Positions 6,621 to 8,769 of a stretch of DNA of 8,769 nt are shown in pieces. Both the position numbers and the translations under genes were made by a program. How positions within the stretch are numbered: position 1 is the stretch's first letter; each line of letters begins with the position of its first letter. This DNA comes from Oscillospiraceae bacterium (GTDB lineage: Bacteria > Bacillota_A > Clostridia > Oscillospirales > CAG-272). Where the stretch lies: NCBI GenBank assembly GCA_015064195.1, contig SVSO01000116.1, positions 1 to 8,769 on the forward strand, written 5' to 3'. A model generated the notes under the pieces. That model was not told the DNA's origin, did not search any database, and saw only the letters and a program-made list of their open reading frames with translations.

Positions 6621-6692
6621 GATAAAAACCTCCAAAATTTCCACCTCGGAAATATCAACCTATAGTGGATTTGTATTTTCTTAGTAACATAT

Positions 6693-6721
6693 ATTATAAA
6701 CTATGATTCGAATTCTGTCAA
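6693..6721 (-). promoter_or_regulatory. Consensus promoter of the serC-serA operon
   Basis: On the minus strand TTGACA (complement of 6716-6721) and TATAAT (complement of 6693-6698) are both exact consensus and are separated by exactly 17 bases. The transcript should start near 6686, giving a leader of about 65 bases before the serC ATG. This is a strong sigma-A-type promoter. The leader has only weak short pairings, and no T-box or other riboswitch core could be recognised. Confidence 0.9.
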
Positions 6722-6788
6722 TAGGTATTCTGCCGATTTTACATTTTCTTTCACAGAATTTCTTATACAGTACCAAGGTAAAGCGTGA

Positions 6789-6825
6789 TAAAACAAGATA
6801 TGCGGCAGCGTATGACGCTGCCGCA
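6789..6825 (-). terminator. Intrinsic terminator of the rpoBC transcript
   Basis: A perfect 10-bp stem TGCGGCAGCG (6801-6810) with CGCTGCCGCA (6816-6825) closes a 5-base loop. On the minus strand it starts 11 bases after the rpoC stop and is followed by TATCTTGTTTTATC, a T-rich though interrupted tail. No comparable tail exists on the plus strand, so it terminates rpoC. Confidence 0.8.
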
Positions 6826-6836
6826 TAGAATTGCGT

Positions 6837-8769
6837 TTAGTCGGCGATGATCGCGTTCTGCTGATCGTCTTCCTTCTCAACCTCAATATTGCGGTAGCAC
6901 TCCATGCCGGTACCGGCGGGAATGAGCTTACCGATGATGACATTCTCCTTCAGGCCGAGCAGATTGTCAACCTTGCCCCGGATAGCAGCTTCCGTAAGAA
7001 CCTTGGTGGTCTCCTGGAAGGATGCGGCGGACAGGAAGGAATCCGTGAGCAGTGCGGCCTTGGTGATACCGAGCAGGACGGGCGAACCGATCGCAAGGCG
7101 AAGCTCAACTTCACCAGCATCGATGCGCGCCTGAACGGCTGCATTCTCGCGCTCCAGCTCGAGCAGATCCACAATAGAGCCTGCCAGCAGCGTGGTGTCG
7201 CCGGCATCCTCTACGCGGGTCTTGCGGGTCATCTGGCGTGCGATAACCTCGATGTGCTTGTCGTTGACTTCAACCGACTGCAGACGGTAAACCTTCTGAA
7301 CTTCGCGGATGATATAGTCGTAAGCAGCGTCGAGACCGTTGATGCGCAGGATATCGGTCGGGCAGATGGAGCCTTCGGTGAGAGGCTGACCGGGTGCAAC
7401 GGTCTGGCCGTCCTCAATCACGATGCGGACACCAAAGGGAATCTGGTATGCCAGATCCTCGACCTCTCCGCCTGCGGAAACGGTAATGGTACGAATACGC
7501 TTGTTTTCGGTGATGCGTGCCACGCCGCCAACCTCGGCAACGATGGCGGTCTTCTTCGGACGGCGAGCCTCGAAGAGCTCCTCGACGCGGGGAAGACCCT
7601 GGGTGATGTCCGCGCCCGCAACGCCGCCGGTGTGGAAGGTACGCATGGTAAGCTGCGTACCCGGCTCACCGATGGACTGTGCGGCGATGATACCGACCGC
7701 TTCGCCCACGTTGACGGGATTGGAGGATGCCAGATCCGCACCGTAGCAGTGCGAGCATACACCGTGCTTCGCTTTGCACTCGAGGATGGTTCTGATCAGA
7801 ACCTTCTCGATGCCTGCATCGACGATGGCATCCGCCTGCTCGTCGGTGATCATGGTATTGTCTGCAGCGAGGACTGCGCCGGTCTCGGGATGGATGACAT
7901 CGCCGATGGCGAAGCGTCCGATCAGTCTGTCCTTCAGCGGCTCGATGACCTCGTTGCCGTCCACAATCTTGGATACCCAGATACCATGGCGTGTGCCGCA
8001 GTCCTGCTCGCGGACGATGACATCCTGCGAAACGTCAACCAGACGGCGGGTCAGGTAACCGGAGTCGGCAGTCTTCAGAGCGGTATCGGACAGCGACTTA
8101 CGCGCACCGCGAGCCGCTACGAAATACTCCAGAATGTTAAGACCTTCACGGAAGTTCGACTTAATCGGCATTTCCATGGTCTTACCGTTGGTTGCGAACA
8201 TCAGGCCTCGCATACCTGCGAGCTGACGCATCTGCGTTAAGTTACCGCGGGCACCCGAGTCGGACATCATCTTGATCGGGTTGTAACGGTCAAACTTTTC
8301 GAGCAGGGCATCGACAACGTCCTTGGTTGCCTGATCCCAGATCTTGATAACGCTGTTATAACGCTCGTCCTCGGACAGACGGCCGCGCTGGAAGTGCTTC
8401 ATGATATTGAGGACTTCCTTCTCGGCATCCGCAACGATGGTGTACTTCTCCGGCGGGATGGTCATATCGGCGACAGAGATGGACAGCGAGGACTTGGTGG
8501 AATACTTGAAGCCCATCGCCTTGATGGAGTCAAGCACCTGCGCGGTGACGGAAACACCGTGCTTCTTGATGCAGCGGTCGATGATCTTACCGAGATCCTT
8601 CTTCTTGGTCGGGAATGCAATTTCCAGATCAAGGAGGTGTGCGGGATCGCTTCTGTCAACGAAGCCGAGGTCCTGCGGGATCTCGCGGTTGAAGATGAGA
8701 CGGCCGAGGGTTGCATCGATGATGCCGGTATGCTCAACGCCGTCGATCTCGCGGGTAACACGAACCTTG
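6837..8769 (-). CDS. rpoC: DNA-directed RNA polymerase subunit beta', C-terminal part (5' end outside window)
   Basis: The open frame runs without a stop from the right edge to TAA at 6837, so 643 codons of the C-terminal half are present; the start lies outside. Beta' forms much of the polymerase active-centre cleft. Counting from the first full codon (8768), visible parts are the F-bridge region leading from SGARGN (171-176) and GMRGLM (185-190), and the bridge helix at about 212-247. The second zinc site is Cys257, Cys331, Cys338 and Cys341, with spacing 74-7-3 exactly as in E. coli (C814, C888, C895, C898). The trigger loop follows (SIGEPGTQLTMRTFHTGGVAG, 365-385). The large SI3 insertion of proteobacteria is absent, since DITQGLPRV follows directly. 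The C-terminus ends in the usual IIGKLIPAGTGM segment plus a short acidic tail. The GTG at 8537 inside this frame is an internal Val codon, not a start. The bridge helix has three unusual residues (see findings). Confidence 0.98.
   Translation of the reverse strand, partial: KVRVTREIDGVEHTGIIDATLGRLIFNREIPQDLGFVDRSDPAHLLDLEIAFPTKKKDLGKIIDRCIKKHGVSVTAQVLDSIKAMGFKYSTKSSLSISVADMTIPPEKYTIVADAEKEVLNIMKHFQRGRLSEDERYNSVIKIWDQATKDVVDALLEKFDRYNPIKMMSDSGARGNLTQMRQLAGMRGLMFATNGKTMEMPIKSNFREGLNILEYFVAARGARKSLSDTALKTADSGYLTRRLVDVSQDVIVREQDCGTRHGIWVSKIVDGNEVIEPLKDRLIGRFAIGDVIHPETGAVLAADNTMITDEQADAIVDAGIEKVLIRTILECKAKHGVCSHCYGADLASSNPVNVGEAVGIIAAQSIGEPGTQLTMRTFHTGGVAGADITQGLPRVEELFEARRPKKTAIVAEVGGVARITENKRIRTITVSAGGEVEDLAYQIPFGVRIVIEDGQTVAPGQPLTEGSICPTDILRINGLDAAYDYIIREVQKVYRLQSVEVNDKHIEVIARQMTRKTRVEDAGDTTLLAGSIVDLLELERENAAVQARIDAGEVELRLAIGSPVLLGITKAALLTDSFLSAASFQETTKVLTEAAIRGKVDNLLGLKENVIIGKLIPAGTGMECYRNIEVEKEDDQQNAIIAD

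Noticed and set aside
6621..6644. Upstream GTG start for serC adding 8 residues
   Set aside because: The added stretch contains the GGAGG ribosome site of the ATG at 6620, and SerC proteins begin with the NFSAGP segment close to the start.
4336..6665. Plus-strand open frames of 386 and 339 codons opposite serA and serC
   Set aside because: Same codon-bias shadow effect: their ends mirror those of the real genes, and their translations are low-complexity with no family resemblance.
6621..6700. Possible serine T-box or other riboswitch in the serC leader
   Set aside because: The leader is only about 65 bases and lacks a T-box core sequence, specifier loop and terminator/antiterminator pair.
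6831..8240. Long plus-strand open frame of 469 codons opposite rpoC
   Set aside because: rpoC is unmistakable on the other strand. The antisense frame stays open because the gene seldom uses Leu TTA/CTA and Ser TCA codons, whose complements are stops. It has no ribosome site and no recognisable protein family.
8535..8537. GTG at 8537 as the start of a 566-residue protein
   Set aside because: The frame continues upstream without a stop to the window edge, with RpoC sequence such as DLGFVDRSDP and DRCIKKHGVSV, so this is an internal Val codon.

Overview
The window looks like ordinary chromosome from a moderately GC-rich member of the Clostridia, most like an Oscillospiraceae/Ruminococcaceae-type gut Firmicute. 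The evidence is an RpoC without the proteobacterial trigger-loop insertion, the XpaC/TelA pair, the clostridial/Bacteroidetes-style short SerA with an ACT domain, strong AGGAGG-like ribosome sites, TTG starts, and intrinsic terminators in AT-rich gaps between GC-rich genes. The genus cannot be fixed by reading alone.

Layout, left to right. Bases 1-225 hold a small hairpin at the left edge and then an AT-rich stretch ending in a good extended -10 promoter. Next comes a compact plus-strand operon: an XpaC-family membrane protein (226-921), a TelA-family toxic-anion resistance protein (943-2073) and a small membrane-anchored LemA-like protein (2092-2643). The genes are only 18-21 bases apart and an intrinsic terminator closes the operon. 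A second AT-rich gap with two TATAAT boxes and a leader hairpin precedes a single plus-strand gene for an enolase-superfamily (mandelate racemase/muconate lactonizing type) sugar-acid dehydratase (2867-4240). Two perfect 14-bp hairpins then separate it from a convergent minus-strand operon, serC-serA (6620 down to 4333). That operon makes the first two steps of the phosphorylated serine pathway and is driven by a perfect-consensus promoter (TTGACA, 17 bp, TATAAT). To its right is the terminator and the 3' part of rpoC (minus strand, 643 codons visible, running off the right edge).

How it works together: serA and serC oxidise 3-phosphoglycerate and transaminate the product to phosphoserine; no serB is in view. 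XpaC, TelA and the LemA-like protein probably act together at the membrane in an envelope or toxic-compound stress response whose mechanism is not established. The dehydratase stands alone, so its substrate cannot be inferred from neighbours. rpoC is a housekeeping gene and here ends its operon. No mobile elements, CRISPR arrays, tRNA or rRNA genes were seen. There is no strong sign of a wholly new system. The best candidates for a second look are the XpaC-TelA-LemA-like operon, the atypical active-site motif and long insert in the dehydratase, the apparently missing catalytic Glu in SerA, and three substitutions in the RpoC bridge helix.
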